From contig NZ_LISW01000003.1 in assembly GCF_001905735.1 (NCBI RefSeq), forward strand, positions 620,341 to 684,340: 64,000 nucleotides of DNA. Reading direction: 5' to 3'. The notes beneath the pieces were generated by a model. That model made no database searches, was not told the DNA's origin, and saw nothing but the letters and a program-made list of their open reading frames with translations. This stretch comes from Streptomyces sp. CB01249 (GTDB lineage Bacteria > Actinomycetota > Actinomycetes > Streptomycetales > Streptomycetaceae). The position numbers and the translations under genes are program-made. The stretch's first letter is position 1. Every line of letters starts with the position of its first letter. This document shows, piece after piece, positions 16,125 through 24,954 of this stretch.

Positions 16125-17156
16125 ATGAGCACAACCCGAGCGTCCCGTCCCACCCGCCGCGGCCTGCTGGCCATGGGCGGCGCCGTTGGTCTCGGCGCCG
16201 TGCTCGCGGCCTGCGGCGGCAGCGACAAGAAGGACTCCGCCGGTTCGGGCTCCAAGAGCGCCGACGCCGGGCCGTGGAAGTTCAAGGACGACCGGGGCCA
16301 GACCGCCGAGGCCAAGTCCATACCGAAGAACATCGTCGCCTTCACCGGTGTCGCCGCCGCCCTCCACGACTACGGCATCGAGGTCAAGGCGGTCTTCGGC
16401 CCGACGAAGACCGAGGACGGCAAGCCGGACGTGCAGGCCGGTGACCTGGACATCAGCAAGGTCGAGATCCTGGGCAACGTCTGGGGCGAGTTCAACGTCG
16501 AGAAGTACGCGGAGCTCGGCCCGGAGCTGCTGGTCACGGCGATGTGGCAGAAGGACGCCCTCTGGTACGTGCCGGACCAGTCCAAGGACAAGATCCTCAA
16601 GCTCGCCCCGAGCGTCGCGCTGTGGGCCGCCGAGACCACCATCCCGAAGGCGATCCAGCGCCACGAGGACCTGGCGGCCTCGCTGGGCGCCGACGTGAAG
16701 TCCGCGAAGGTCACCGCCGCGAAGACGCGGTTCGAGAAGGCGGCGGCCCGGCTGCGCGCGGCCGCGAAGTCGAAGCCGGAGATCAAGGTCATGGTCGGCT
16801 CGGCCAGCCAGGACCTGTTCTACGTCTCGCTCGCCAAGATGTCCGCCGACACCCTGTACTTCCAGGAGCTGGGCGTGAAGTTCGTCGAGCCGAAGGTGAA
16901 CGCGGCGGGCTTCTTCGAGGAGCTGAGCTGGGAGAACGTCGGCAAGTACGACGCCGACATCATCATGATGGACAACCGCTCCTCGGCCCTCCAGCCCGCG
17001 GCGCTGACCTCCAAGCCGACCTGGGCGCAGCTGCCCGCGGTCAAGGCGGGCCAGGTCGTTCCGCGTACGACGGAGCCGATCTACAGCTACGACAAGTGCG
17101 CGCCGATCCTGGAGGACCTGGCGAAGGCCATCGAGAACGCCAAGAAGGTCGCCTGA
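16125..17156 (+). CDS. desE: Ferric-siderophore (hydroxamate/ferrioxamine-type) binding lipoprotein
   Basis: A 343-residue solute-binding protein with a twin-arginine signal (RPTRRGLLAMGG) and lipobox LAAC with Cys30, followed by the two-lobed FecCD/FhuD-like periplasmic-binding fold (IPKNIVAFTGVAAALHDYGIEV, then ELLVTAMWQKDALWY). It presents ferric siderophore to an ABC permease that is not in the window. An iron box sits upstream. In S. coelicolor, from memory, the homologue desE precedes the desferrioxamine genes desABCD; here the next gene, 55 bp on in the opposite strand, is the hexosaminidase, so those genes are absent from this spot. The symbol is by synteny and similarity. Confidence 0.85.
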   Translation: MSTTRASRPTRRGLLAMGGAVGLGAVLAACGGSDKKDSAGSGSKSADAGPWKFKDDRGQTAEAKSIPKNIVAFTGVAAALHDYGIEVKAVFGPTKTEDGKPDVQAGDLDISKVEILGNVWGEFNVEKYAELGPELLVTAMWQKDALWYVPDQSKDKILKLAPSVALWAAETTIPKAIQRHEDLAASLGADVKSAKVTAAKTRFEKAAARLRAAAKSKPEIKVMVGSASQDLFYVSLAKMSADTLYFQELGVKFVEPKVNAAGFFEELSWENVGKYDADIIMMDNRSSALQPAALTSKPTWAQLPAVKAGQVVPRTTEPIYSYDKCAPILEDLAKAIENAKKVA

Positions 17157-17166
17157 CGCGACGGTT

Positions 17167-17206
17167 CACCGCCCCGGCGGCCGGATTCCCGGCTGCCGGG
17201 GCGGTG
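17167..17206. terminator. Bidirectional terminator between desE and the hexosaminidase
   Basis: Perfect 12-bp stem CACCGCCCCGGC (17167-17178) with GCCGGGGCGGTG (17195-17206) and a 16-nt loop, centred in the 55-bp gap between two convergent genes. There is no clear U-tract, as is common in high-GC genomes. Confidence 0.75.
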
Positions 17207-17211
17207 GTGTG

Positions 17212-18873
17212 TCAGCTCCCGTTCGTCTCCGAGGCGGGCCACGGGACCTGCGGCGAGCGGTAGTAGTCGATGCCCTGGGCGGTGAACCGCTCCCCGAGCG
17301 CCGCGAGCCGCACCTTGTAGGTGTCCCAGTCGTGCGTCGACGCCGGGGACCAGGCGAGCTCGGCCGCGCCGGGCAGCCTCGGGAACGCCATGGCGTCGAT
17401 GTCGTCGCTGTCGGTCAGGGTCTCGGACCAGATCGGCGCCTCGACGCCGAGCACCGCGCTCTCCGGGGCGCCGGTGAGGTACGTCGCCGGGTCCCAGTCG
17501 TAACTGCGCTGCACCTCGACCGTGCCGGCCCACTTCAGGCCGAGGACGGTCTCGTCGGTGTACTTCATGTCGAGGTACACCCGGTCCGCGGGCGACAGCA
17601 CCAGCCTGGTGCCGTTCTTCGCCGCGTCCACCACCTGCTGCCGGTCCGCGGCGCTGGTCTTGTCGTAACCCCAGTACTGCGCGACGGCGCCCTTCACCGG
17701 GTCGGCGCCGGTCAGCTGGTGCCAGCCCATCACGGTCTTGCCGTACTTGCCGACGACGGCCTGGGCCCGGGTCATGATCGCCACGTAGTCCTCGTGGCTG
17801 GTGGAGTGCGCCTCGTCGCCGCCGATGTGGAAGTACCGGCCGGGCGTGAGCGCGGCCACCTCGCGGACGACGTCGTCGATGAACGTGTACGTGACGTCCT
17901 TGCCGGCGCACAGCGAGCTGAAACCGACCTTGATGCCGGTGTAGAGCGGCGGCGCGACGCCGTCGCAGTTCAGCTCGGCGTACGAAGCGAGGGCGGCGTT
18001 GGTGTGGCCCGGCATGTCGATCTCCGGGACGACCTCCAGGTAGCGGGAGGCCGCGTACCGCACGATCTCCTTGTACTGCTCCTTGGTGTAGTACCCGCCG
18101 GGCCCGCCGTCGACTTCGGTGGAGCCGCCGTACGGGGCCAGCCTCGGCCAGGAGTCGACGGCGATGCGCCAGCCCTGGTCGTCGGAGAGGTGGATGTGGA
18201 AGGTGTTGATCTTGTACTGGGCGACCTGGTCGATGTAGCGCTTGACCTCGTCCACCGAGAAGAAGTGGCGCGAGACGTCGAGCATCGCGCCCCGGTAGGC
18301 GTAGCGCGGGGTGTCGGTGATGGAGCCGCCGGCGATCCGCCAGGGGCCCTCCTGGCGGGTGTCGCGCTCCACTTGGGCCGGAAGCAGCTGGCGCAGCGTC
18401 TGGACGCCGTGGAAGAGCCCTGCGGGCTGCCTGGCGGTGATGGTGACGTTGCCGCGCCCGGAGGTGAGCGTGTAGCCCTCCGCGCCCAGCTTTCCGGCGC
18501 GGGGGTCGAGCCGGAGCCGGATGCCGTCGGCACCGTCCTTGGTGGTGACGGGCAGGGCGTATCCGGTGGAGGGCCGCAGCAGGCCCGCCAGGTAGTCGCC
18601 GATCTTCCGGGCCTCGCCGGAGGCGCCAATGGTCCGGATGCTGGTGGAGCCGTTGAGGACGTACGGGTCGCCGCCGGGCCTGACCGAGGCGGGGGCGGGC
18701 ACCACCTGGCCGAGCGGCCTGGGCGCCCACGCCGCCGAGGCGGTGCCCGCGGCGGACGCCTGTGGGGCGGCGCACGCGCTGGAGACACCGGCCGCCGCGA
18801 CGAGTAGCAGCGAGCCGAGGAGCCGGGGTAGAGAACGGGTAAGAGCACTGCGCCGTGCCGTGTGCAGTCTCAC
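17212..18873 (-). CDS. hexA: Secreted lipoprotein beta-N-acetylhexosaminidase, GH20
   Basis: A 553-residue protein from a GTG at 18871-18873, preceded by an AGAAAGGG ribosome site 9 nt away; an ATG 34 codons upstream lies inside the DasR operator and is unlikely. It has a signal peptide with lipobox-like VSSAC (Cys34), then the GH20 N-terminal accessory domain (about 55-190) and the TIM-barrel domain from RYAYRGAMLDVSRHFF. The catalytic pair is D353-E354 in HIGGDEAH. The enzyme removes terminal GlcNAc from chitooligosaccharides outside the cell, yielding the DasR-inactivating sugar. A DasR site lies about 90 bp upstream, as I recall for S. coelicolor hexA (SCO2786). The symbol rests on that match. 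Confidence 0.9.
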   Translation of the reverse strand: MRLHTARRSALTRSLPRLLGSLLLVAAAGVSSACAAPQASAAGTASAAWAPRPLGQVVPAPASVRPGGDPYVLNGSTSIRTIGASGEARKIGDYLAGLLRPSTGYALPVTTKDGADGIRLRLDPRAGKLGAEGYTLTSGRGNVTITARQPAGLFHGVQTLRQLLPAQVERDTRQEGPWRIAGGSITDTPRYAYRGAMLDVSRHFFSVDEVKRYIDQVAQYKINTFHIHLSDDQGWRIAVDSWPRLAPYGGSTEVDGGPGGYYTKEQYKEIVRYAASRYLEVVPEIDMPGHTNAALASYAELNCDGVAPPLYTGIKVGFSSLCAGKDVTYTFIDDVVREVAALTPGRYFHIGGDEAHSTSHEDYVAIMTRAQAVVGKYGKTVMGWHQLTGADPVKGAVAQYWGYDKTSAADRQQVVDAAKNGTRLVLSPADRVYLDMKYTDETVLGLKWAGTVEVQRSYDWDPATYLTGAPESAVLGVEAPIWSETLTDSDDIDAMAFPRLPGAAELAWSPASTHDWDTYKVRLAALGERFTAQGIDYYRSPQVPWPASETNGS

Positions 18874-18960
18874 AAGCCGGGTCCCTTTCTGGGGGGTCAC
18901 TCTGCTGGGGTCTCCTGACCTTTCTCCGTCGCCATGCGTACCGCGCGTCTCACGGGTGGT

Positions 18961-18976
18961 CAAGGTGTAGACCACT
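18961..18976. promoter_or_regulatory. DasR operator (dre) upstream of the hexosaminidase
   Basis: On the reverse strand it reads AGTGGTCTACACCTTG, a full left half-site plus core of the dre consensus. It is 88-103 bp before the hexosaminidase start and also sits in the divergent region shared with the small gene upstream of glmS. Confidence 0.7.
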
Positions 18977-19139
18977 CACCGGCGTTGGTCACCCAGGCAC
19001 CCTGATGAGCTTTTGCGGCTTATGTGCACATTCACCCCTTCGGCTCCGACCAGTACGGCGCCACCCCGCCTCCACACCCCCGCGCCGCCCGCACGAAATC
19101 CACCCAAGCCAGAAAAAGAGGGCCAGTATCGCGGTTCCC

Positions 19140-19155
19140 TGCCCGATATCGGGCA
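19140..19155. promoter_or_regulatory. Perfect 16-bp palindrome upstream of the glmS-linked small gene
   Basis: TGCCCGATATCGGGCA is a perfect palindrome ending 41 bp before the start chosen for the small gene at 19197. It is too short-looped for an efficient hairpin, so an operator for an unknown dimeric regulator is the simplest reading. It is not a DasR site. Confidence 0.4.
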
Positions 19156-19196
19156 GGATTGTTGCGCTCGGGCCCCTTCCGCCGCAGTATCGACGG

Positions 19197-19472
19197 GTGC
19201 TCGAACGCCTCTCGTCGTACGACGACCTCATTGACCACGTGGTGCGCAGTACCACGCTGCCCCGCGGCGAAGCCGCCCGGGTGATCCTCGACGTGCTGGC
19301 GTACTTCGACGAGACGACCGAGGTCTTCGTCCGCCGCCGCCACCGCGAACTGCAGGCGGGCGGCCTGGTGAACACGGAGATCTTCGAGCGGATCGCGGCC
19401 GAACTGCCGCACCGCGCGGTCGCGCCGCCGGAGCTCTCGCTCCGCCAGCTGCGCCGGATCGTCTACGGCTGA
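19197..19472 (+). CDS. Small conserved-type hypothetical protein upstream of glmS
   Basis: A 91-residue, mostly helical protein starting VLERLSSYDDLIDHVV at GTG 19197. It has no transmembrane segment and no recognised domain; charged central part DETTEVFVRRRHRELQ. The frame is open further upstream, but that sequence crosses the palindrome and has no better start. It is 58 bp ahead of glmS on the same strand, probably co-transcribed; I recall a small gene in the same place in S. coelicolor. Possible roles in regulating or supporting glucosamine synthesis are only positional guesses. Confidence 0.6.
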   Translation: MLERLSSYDDLIDHVVRSTTLPRGEAARVILDVLAYFDETTEVFVRRRHRELQAGGLVNTEIFERIAAELPHRAVAPPELSLRQLRRIVYG

Positions 19473-19530
19473 GGCCGCCTCACGGCCGGGTACCCCTTCA
19501 CTTGTTCGTCGTCGGAGGACAGAAAGCTCT

Positions 19531-21360
19531 ATGTGCGGAATCGTCGGTTACATCGGAAAGCGTGACGTGGCCCCGCTGCTGCTGGAGGGCCTGCAGCGGC
19601 TGGAGTACCGGGGTTACGACTCCGCCGGGATCGTGATCACCGGAAAGCCCGCGGCCGGGAAGCCCGCCGCGCTGAAGTCGGTCAAGGCCAAGGGCCGGGT
19701 CCGCGAGCTGGAGTCCCGGGTCCCCAAGCGCTTCGCCGGCACCACCGGCATCGCCCACACCCGCTGGGCCACCCACGGCGCCCCGAGCGACGAGAACGCC
19801 CACCCGCACCTGGACGCCGAGGGCAAGGTCGCCGTCGTCCACAACGGGATCATCGACAACGCCTCCGAGCTGCGCGCCCGGCTGACCGCCGAGGGCGTCG
19901 TCTTCCTCTCCGAGACCGACACCGAGGTGCTGGTCCACCTGATCGCCCGCTCGGACGCCGGGACGCTGGAGGAGAAGGTCCGCGAGGCCCTGCGCTCCGT
20001 CGAGGGCACCTACGGCATCGCCGTCCTGCACGCCGACTTCAACGACCGCATCGTGGTTGCCCGCAACGGCTCCCCGGTCGTCCTCGGCATCGGCGAGAAG
20101 GAGATGTTCGTCGCCTCGGACGTCGCCGCCCTGGTCGCCCACACCCGCCAGGTCGTCACCCTGGACGACGGCGAGATGGCCACCCTGAAGGCCGACGACT
20201 TCCGTACGTACACCACGGAGGGCTCGACCACGACGGCCACGCCGACCACCGTGGAGTGGGAGGCCGAGTCGTACGACATGGGCGGCCACGACACGTACAT
20301 GCACAAGGAGATCTCGGAGCAGGCGGACGCCGTCGACCGGGTGCTGCGCGGCCGGATCGACGACCGGTTCTCCACGGTGCACCTGGGCGGCCTCAACCTG
20401 GACGCCCGCGAGGCGCGCGGGGTCCGCCGGATCAAGATCCTGGGCTGCGGCACCTCGTACCACGCGGGCCAGATCGGCGCCCAGCTGATCGAGGAGCTGG
20501 CCCGCATCCCCGCGGACGCCGAGCCCGCCTCCGAGTTCCGCTACCGCAACCCGGTCGTGGACCCCGACACGCTGTACGTCGCGGTCTCGCAGTCCGGTGA
20601 GACGTACGACGTACTGGCCGCCGTCCAGGAGCTGAAGCGCAAGGGCGCCCGGGTCCTCGGTGTGGTCAACGTGGTCGGCTCGGCCATTGCCCGCGAGGCG
20701 GACGGCGGCACCTATGTGCACGCCGGTCCCGAGGTGTGCGTGGTCTCCACCAAGTGCTTCACCAACACCGTGGTCGCCTTCGCGCTGCTCGCCCTGCACC
20801 TGGGCCGCATCCGGGACCTGTCGGTCGCCGACGGCAAGCGGATCATCGAGGGCCTGCGCAAGCTGCCCGCCCAGATCAGCGAGATCCTGGCGGGCGAGGA
20901 CGAGATCAAGCGGCTGGCCGCCGAGTACGCGGACGCGAAGTCGATGATGTTCATCGGCCGGGTGCGCGGCTACCCCGTGGCCCGTGAGGCGTCGCTGAAG
21001 CTCAAGGAGGTCTCGTACATCCACGCCGAGGCCTACCCCGCCTCCGAGCTGAAGCACGGCCCGCTCGCCCTGATCGAGCCCGCGATGCCGACCGTGGCGA
21101 TCGTGCCGGACGACGACCTGCTGGAGAAGAACCGCGCCGCGATGGAGGAGATCAAGGCCCGCAGCGGCCGCATCCTCGCCGTGGCCCACCAGGTGCAGGA
21201 GAAGGCCGACCACACCATCGTCGTGCCGAAGAACGAGAACGAGCTGGACCCGATCCTCATGGGCATCCCGCTCCAGCTCTTCGCGTACCACACGGCGCTG
21301 GCCATGGGCCGGGACATCGACAAGCCCCGCAACCTGGCGAAGTCCGTCACCGTCGAATAG
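19531..21360 (+). CDS. glmS: Glutamine--fructose-6-phosphate aminotransferase (isomerising)
   Basis: A 609-residue enzyme of normal length. It begins MCGIVGYIGKRDV, so Cys2 becomes the N-terminal nucleophile of the class II glutamine amidotransferase domain (about 1-240), followed by two SIS domains (ILGCGTSYHAG, then SMMFIGRVRGYPVAREASLKLKEVSYI split by the usual spacing) and the conserved ending DKPRNLAKSVTVE. It makes glucosamine-6-phosphate, the first step to UDP-GlcNAc for peptidoglycan. It lies beside the hexosaminidase and DasR site, linking amino-sugar supply and recycling. Confidence 0.95.
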   Translation: MCGIVGYIGKRDVAPLLLEGLQRLEYRGYDSAGIVITGKPAAGKPAALKSVKAKGRVRELESRVPKRFAGTTGIAHTRWATHGAPSDENAHPHLDAEGKVAVVHNGIIDNASELRARLTAEGVVFLSETDTEVLVHLIARSDAGTLEEKVREALRSVEGTYGIAVLHADFNDRIVVARNGSPVVLGIGEKEMFVASDVAALVAHTRQVVTLDDGEMATLKADDFRTYTTEGSTTTATPTTVEWEAESYDMGGHDTYMHKEISEQADAVDRVLRGRIDDRFSTVHLGGLNLDAREARGVRRIKILGCGTSYHAGQIGAQLIEELARIPADAEPASEFRYRNPVVDPDTLYVAVSQSGETYDVLAAVQELKRKGARVLGVVNVVGSAIAREADGGTYVHAGPEVCVVSTKCFTNTVVAFALLALHLGRIRDLSVADGKRIIEGLRKLPAQISEILAGEDEIKRLAAEYADAKSMMFIGRVRGYPVAREASLKLKEVSYIHAEAYPASELKHGPLALIEPAMPTVAIVPDDDLLEKNRAAMEEIKARSGRILAVAHQVQEKADHTIVVPKNENELDPILMGIPLQLFAYHTALAMGRDIDKPRNLAKSVTVE

Positions 21361-21377
21361 TCACGTGACGCACGCGA

Positions 21378-21404
21378 GGCCCCGCGGTCGGTGACCGCGG
21401 GGCC
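21378..21404 (+). terminator. Rho-independent-type terminator after glmS
   Basis: A perfect 12-bp stem GGCCCCGCGGTC / GACCGCGGGGCC with a 3-nt loop, 18 bp after the glmS stop codon and followed by TT. Confidence 0.85.
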
Positions 21405-21506
21405 TTCCGCGTACGGGCCGGAACCGGCCCCGGGGCGGCCGGGAAGGGCCCATGCGGCGTTTTCCACAGGCGAGTTGACGCCACGGGGTCCGGGGCGGCC
21501 TCCGGG

Positions 21507-22028
21507 CTACGGGATGACCACGACCGGCCGCTGCGCGCGGCGGGCCAGCCGGCCGGCCACCGAGCCGAAGATCTTGCCCACCAGGCCGTGCGTGGAGCCC
21601 ACCACGATGGCGTCCGCCGAGTACTCCCGGCCGACCTCCTCCAGCTCGTGGCAGATGTCCCCGCCGCGCTCCACGAGCACCCAGGGCACCTCGGCGAGGT
21701 AGTCCGCACAGGCGAGCTCCAGGCCCAGGACCTCGGTGCGGTGGTCCGGCACGTCGACGAACACGGGGGGCTCGCAGCCCGCCCAGACCGTGGTCGGCAG
21801 CCGGTTGGCGACGTGGACGATGATCAGAGCGGAGCCCGTCCTGCGGGACATTCCGATCGCATAGGCGAGGGCCCGCTCGCTGGAGGTCGAGCCGTCGAAG
21901 CCGACGACGACCCCATGCCGGAAGGCGGGGTCGCACGGACGGCGCGCTTGTTCGGCCGCCAGCGGGTCCGACAAGGGGTCGGCTACCTGCTTGCGGTCCG
22001 CGGGTTCGGGGATTTCGTGACCGGCCAT
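21507..22028 (-). CDS. Universal stress protein (UspA) family protein
   Basis: A 173-residue single-domain USP with a roughly 35-residue N-terminal extension. The fold starts GVVVGFDGSTSSERAL and ends with the ATP-binding pattern G-2x-G-9x-G-S/T in VVGSTHGLVGKIFGSVAGRL followed by RPVVVIP. Nucleotide-binding USPs are induced under stress and stationary phase; partner and role are unknown. It faces glmS tail to tail and is divergent from the long adpA upstream region. Confidence 0.88.
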   Translation of the reverse strand: MAGHEIPEPADRKQVADPLSDPLAAEQARRPCDPAFRHGVVVGFDGSTSSERALAYAIGMSRRTGSALIIVHVANRLPTTVWAGCEPPVFVDVPDHRTEVLGLELACADYLAEVPWVLVERGGDICHELEEVGREYSADAIVVGSTHGLVGKIFGSVAGRLARRAQRPVVVIP

Positions 22029-22942
22029 CGGTGTCTCGGCGAAGAGAGTCCTCGTGAGGAGAGCGACGTGGAAAGGTGCGTCAGCGGGCGGTGTCGTGGT
22101 GTCCGGGAATCATCTTCCCAACCCCTTACCCCCAAGGGTACGGCCCCACTCCTCCATTGCCCGCCCCGCGCACAGCGGCGTGCGGCGGTTTCCGGAGCAT
22201 GCCCGAGACCGGGCCCCCATGGCAATGCCGGTTGCCCTCTACACAGACGTACCGGCCACCTCCCCGGTCCCTTGCGGCGCCCGGTGGAACCGCCCCGGAC
22301 GGGTCCGCGCGGACGGTCCGGGGGCGTCGCCCGCGAGGAGCGGAACCCACCCTTCCGGGGGAGTCGGCCGACCCCCGGGGTCCGTCCGGAACCCACCGCG
22401 CGGTCTGCTCCGGGTACGGCCGGGAGAGCGGTATTCGGCAGCCCGCCCGGACCGGCCCCCGGAGGGGGGCGCCGAACCCCCCGGCGGGGCCGCCGGCCCC
22501 GGCGAGGGGGCGTACGGGGGCGGGCGGGCGCCCCGGGTTGTGCGCCGGTAGAACGACTGATTTCCGCACACGCGACCGTACATTTTCAGCCAACTTCAAG
22601 GACCGGTCCATTCCTTGTCGAAATGGCCGATCAACCCCCTTGCCACCAGGCAGGAAGAGACCGGGCGGTACGCTTCGGCCCAATGGGGACGGGCCATGAA
22701 CGCCGGACGCACTTCCCTGCGCGAGCTGCGAGTGAAACGCTTCGTGATCGAACGCTTCCCGCCAGGTTGCCTTGTCGACAATGAGCCGGTTGGTGAACTT
22801 GTCACGACGGCACCACGGGACGCAGTAGATTCGATCTTGGGCGTCGAAGGCCGGGGACTCGTGCACGACCGAGGGGACAAGTGCAGGTGCCACAGGCCCG
22901 TAAGGACCAGGAAGACGCGAACACCGAGGGGGGCTTAGCGTC
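22029..22942. other. 914-bp non-coding region upstream of adpA
   Basis: No convincing gene: the open frames here overlap each other and lack typical codon use or ribosome sites. In Streptomyces the adpA promoter region is long and bound by several regulators, including AdpA itself. One near-match to the AdpA consensus TGGCSNGWWY is TGGCGGGAAG on the reverse strand at 22755-22764 (9 of 10). The part at 22260-22540 is extremely GC-rich with repeated CCGG/GGGG runs that could form strong secondary structure in a leader. Confidence 0.5.
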
Positions 22943-24145
22943 ATGAGCCAGGACTCCGCCACCGCAACGGAGGCTGTACGGAAGCTGGGCGGAAGACGAC
23001 GCCGGGAAGTCGTCGCCGTACTGCTTTTCAGCGGTGGCCCCATCTTCGAGAGCTCCATCCCGCTGTCGGTGTTCGGAATCGACCGCCAGGACGCGGGAGT
23101 TCCGCGCTACCGGTTGCTCGTGTGCAGCGGCGAAGAGGGACCGCTGCGCACCACCGGCGGACTCGAACTGACCGCGCCCTACGGGCTGGAGGCGATCAGC
23201 AGGGCCGGCACCGTCGTGGTGCCTGCCTGGCGCTCGATCACCTCGCCACCGCCCATGGAGGCGCTGGACGCGCTGCGCCGCGCCCATGAAGAGGGCGCCC
23301 GCATCGTCGGCCTGTGCACGGGGGCCTTCGTGCTCGCCGCCGCCGGGCTGCTGGACGGCCGCCCGGCCACCACCCACTGGATGTACGCACCGACGCTGGC
23401 CAAGCGCTATCCGTCGGTGCACGTCGACCCACGCGAACTGTTCGTGGACGACGGGGACGTGCTGACCTCCGCCGGGACGGCGGCCGGCATCGACCTGTGT
23501 CTGCACATAGTCCGCTCGGACCACGGCACCGAGGCCGCCGGGGCACTGGCCCGCCGGCTCGTCGTGCCGCCCCGGCGCAGTGGCGGTCAGGAGCGCTACC
23601 TCGACAGGTCTTTACCTGAAGAGATCGGCTCCGACCCGCTCGCCGAGGTCGTCGCCTGGGCGCTGGAGCATCTGCACGAGCAGTTCGACGTGGAGACGCT
23701 GGCCGCGCGTGCCTACATGAGCCGGCGGACCTTCGACCGGAGGTTCCGCTCGCTGACGGGCAGCGCACCGCTCCAGTGGCTGATCACCCAGCGGGTGCTG
23801 CAGGCGCAGCGCCTCCTGGAGACGTCGGACTACTCGGTGGACGAGGTCGCGGGCCGCTGCGGCTTCCGCTCGCCGGTCGCGCTGCGCGGGCACTTCCGCC
23901 GCCAGCTCGGCTCCTCCCCCGCCGCGTACCGGGCCGCCTACCGGGCCCGCCGTCCGCAGGGCGGGGCACCGGAGCCGGTCATGGTGACGGAGGTGGCGGT
24001 ACCCAGCCAGGGCACCGCCCAGAGCCGCCGTACCGCCCTCCCCGGTCCCTCCGGCGCCGCACCCGCGGCGCTGGAGGCGAAGGCGGCCACCGATGTGTTC
24101 GCCGCGGGGCGCCCGGCCCTGCCCGGACAGCGGAGCGCCCCGTAG
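22943..24145 (+). CDS. adpA: AdpA, global developmental regulator (AraC/GlxA family), with TTA codon
   Basis: A 400-residue protein. Residues about 20-200 form the DJ-1/PfpI-like dimerisation domain (VAVLLFSGGPIFESSIPLS) and residues about 225-330 the AraC-type double helix-turn-helix (MSRRTFDRRFRSLTGSAP, VDEVAGRCGFRSPVALRGHF). A less conserved, Pro/Ala-rich tail follows. AdpA activates hundreds of genes for aerial growth and antibiotic production. Codon 224 is TTA (23612-23614), between the two domains, the conserved position that makes adpA depend on the bldA tRNA-Leu. The ribosome site GAGGGGGG lies 9 nt before the ATG. The neighbouring orn gene, 10 bp downstream, is the usual Streptomyces context. 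Confidence 0.96.
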   Translation: MSQDSATATEAVRKLGGRRRREVVAVLLFSGGPIFESSIPLSVFGIDRQDAGVPRYRLLVCSGEEGPLRTTGGLELTAPYGLEAISRAGTVVVPAWRSITSPPPMEALDALRRAHEEGARIVGLCTGAFVLAAAGLLDGRPATTHWMYAPTLAKRYPSVHVDPRELFVDDGDVLTSAGTAAGIDLCLHIVRSDHGTEAAGALARRLVVPPRRSGGQERYLDRSLPEEIGSDPLAEVVAWALEHLHEQFDVETLAARAYMSRRTFDRRFRSLTGSAPLQWLITQRVLQAQRLLETSDYSVDEVAGRCGFRSPVALRGHFRRQLGSSPAAYRAAYRARRPQGGAPEPVMVTEVAVPSQGTAQSRRTALPGPSGAAPAALEAKAATDVFAAGRPALPGQRSAP

Positions 24146-24155
24146 GGTGGGGCGC

Positions 24156-24758
24156 ATGAACGACCGCATGGTGTGGATCGACTGCGAGATGACCGGGCTC
24201 TCGTTGGCGGATGACGCGCTCATCGAGGTGGCCGCGCTGGTCACCGACTCGGAGCTGAACGTGCTCGGCGAAGGGGTGGACATCGTCATCCGCCCGCCGG
24301 ACGCGGCGCTGGAGACCATGCCCGAGGTGGTGCGGCAGATGCACACCGCCTCGGGCCTCCTCGACGAGCTGGCCGGCGGCACGACGCTGGCCGACGCCGA
24401 GGAGCAGGTTCTCGCCTATGTCCGCGAGCACGTGAAGGAGCCCGGCAAGGCGCCCCTGTGCGGGAACTCGGTCGGTACCGACCGCGGCTTCCTGTCCCGG
24501 GACATGCCGCTCCTGGAGGGCTACCTCCACTACCGGATCGTGGACGTCTCCTCCATCAAGGAGCTGTCCCGCCGCTGGTACCCGAGGGCGTACTTCAACA
24601 GCCCAGAGAAGAACGGCAACCACCGGGCGCTCGCCGACATCCGCGACTCGATCACCGAGCTGCGGTACTACCGCGAGGCGGTCTTCGTCCCGCAGCCCGG
24701 CCCGGACTCCGAGCAGGCGCGGGCGGCGGCCGCGCGGGTCTCTCAGCCCCGCGGCTGA
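24156..24758 (+). CDS. orn: Oligoribonuclease (3'-5' exonuclease, DEDDh)
   Basis: A 200-residue DEDDh exonuclease. The D-E pair is in VWIDCEMTGL near the N-terminus, the second motif in GNSVGTDRGFLSRDMP, and the H/D motif in NHRALADIRDSI. It degrades 2-5-nt RNAs, and in bacteria with c-di-GMP also pGpG. That matters here, since adpA is upstream and a GGDEF/EAL gene is in the same window. The ATG at 24156 is just after the adpA stop with GTAGGGTGGGG as ribosome site; S. coelicolor ornA is known to follow adpA. Confidence 0.95.
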   Translation: MNDRMVWIDCEMTGLSLADDALIEVAALVTDSELNVLGEGVDIVIRPPDAALETMPEVVRQMHTASGLLDELAGGTTLADAEEQVLAYVREHVKEPGKAPLCGNSVGTDRGFLSRDMPLLEGYLHYRIVDVSSIKELSRRWYPRAYFNSPEKNGNHRALADIRDSITELRYYREAVFVPQPGPDSEQARAAAARVSQPRG

Positions 24759-24765
24759 AGGCGCT

Positions 24766-24793
24766 GGTCACGGCCCCTCCGGGGGCCGCGACC
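24766..24793 (+). terminator. Terminator hairpin after orn
   Basis: Stem GGTC-A-CGGCCCC paired with GGGGCCG-C-GACC around a 5-nt loop, 8 bp after the orn stop codon. Confidence 0.65.
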
Positions 24794-24872
24794 CCCCGCC
24801 GGGAAATGAGTGCGCGAGCACCCTCCCGGACCCTGTACACTTTTTCTCGGCCGGTCGGAAACGCCCGGACGT

Positions 24873-24946
24873 GGTGGGTATAGCTCAGATGGTAGAGCAC
24901 CTGGTTGTGGTCCAGGATGTCGCGGGTTCGAGTCCCGTTACTCACC
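24873..24946 (+). tRNA. tRNA-His (anticodon GTG)
   Basis: Full cloverleaf: acceptor GTGGGTA (24874-24880) pairs with TACTCAC (24939-24945), D-loop AGCTCAGATGGTAGAG, anticodon GTG at 24907-24909, T-arm GGGTTCGAGTCCC. G at 24873 can pair with discriminator C at 24946, the extra G-1 base pair that identifies tRNA-His. CCA is not fully encoded. A TACACT -10-like box is about 35 bp upstream. Confidence 0.96.
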
Positions 24947-24954
24947 CTGAAGAA

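Noticed and set aside
18855..19196. Longer version of the small pre-glmS gene starting near 18855
   Set aside because: It would run through the hexosaminidase promoter, DasR site and palindrome and has no coding character before 19197.
22054..22942. Several open frames in the region upstream of adpA
   Set aside because: They overlap in many frames, are Pro/Gly/Arg-rich and lack ribosome sites; long adpA upstream regions are normally non-coding.
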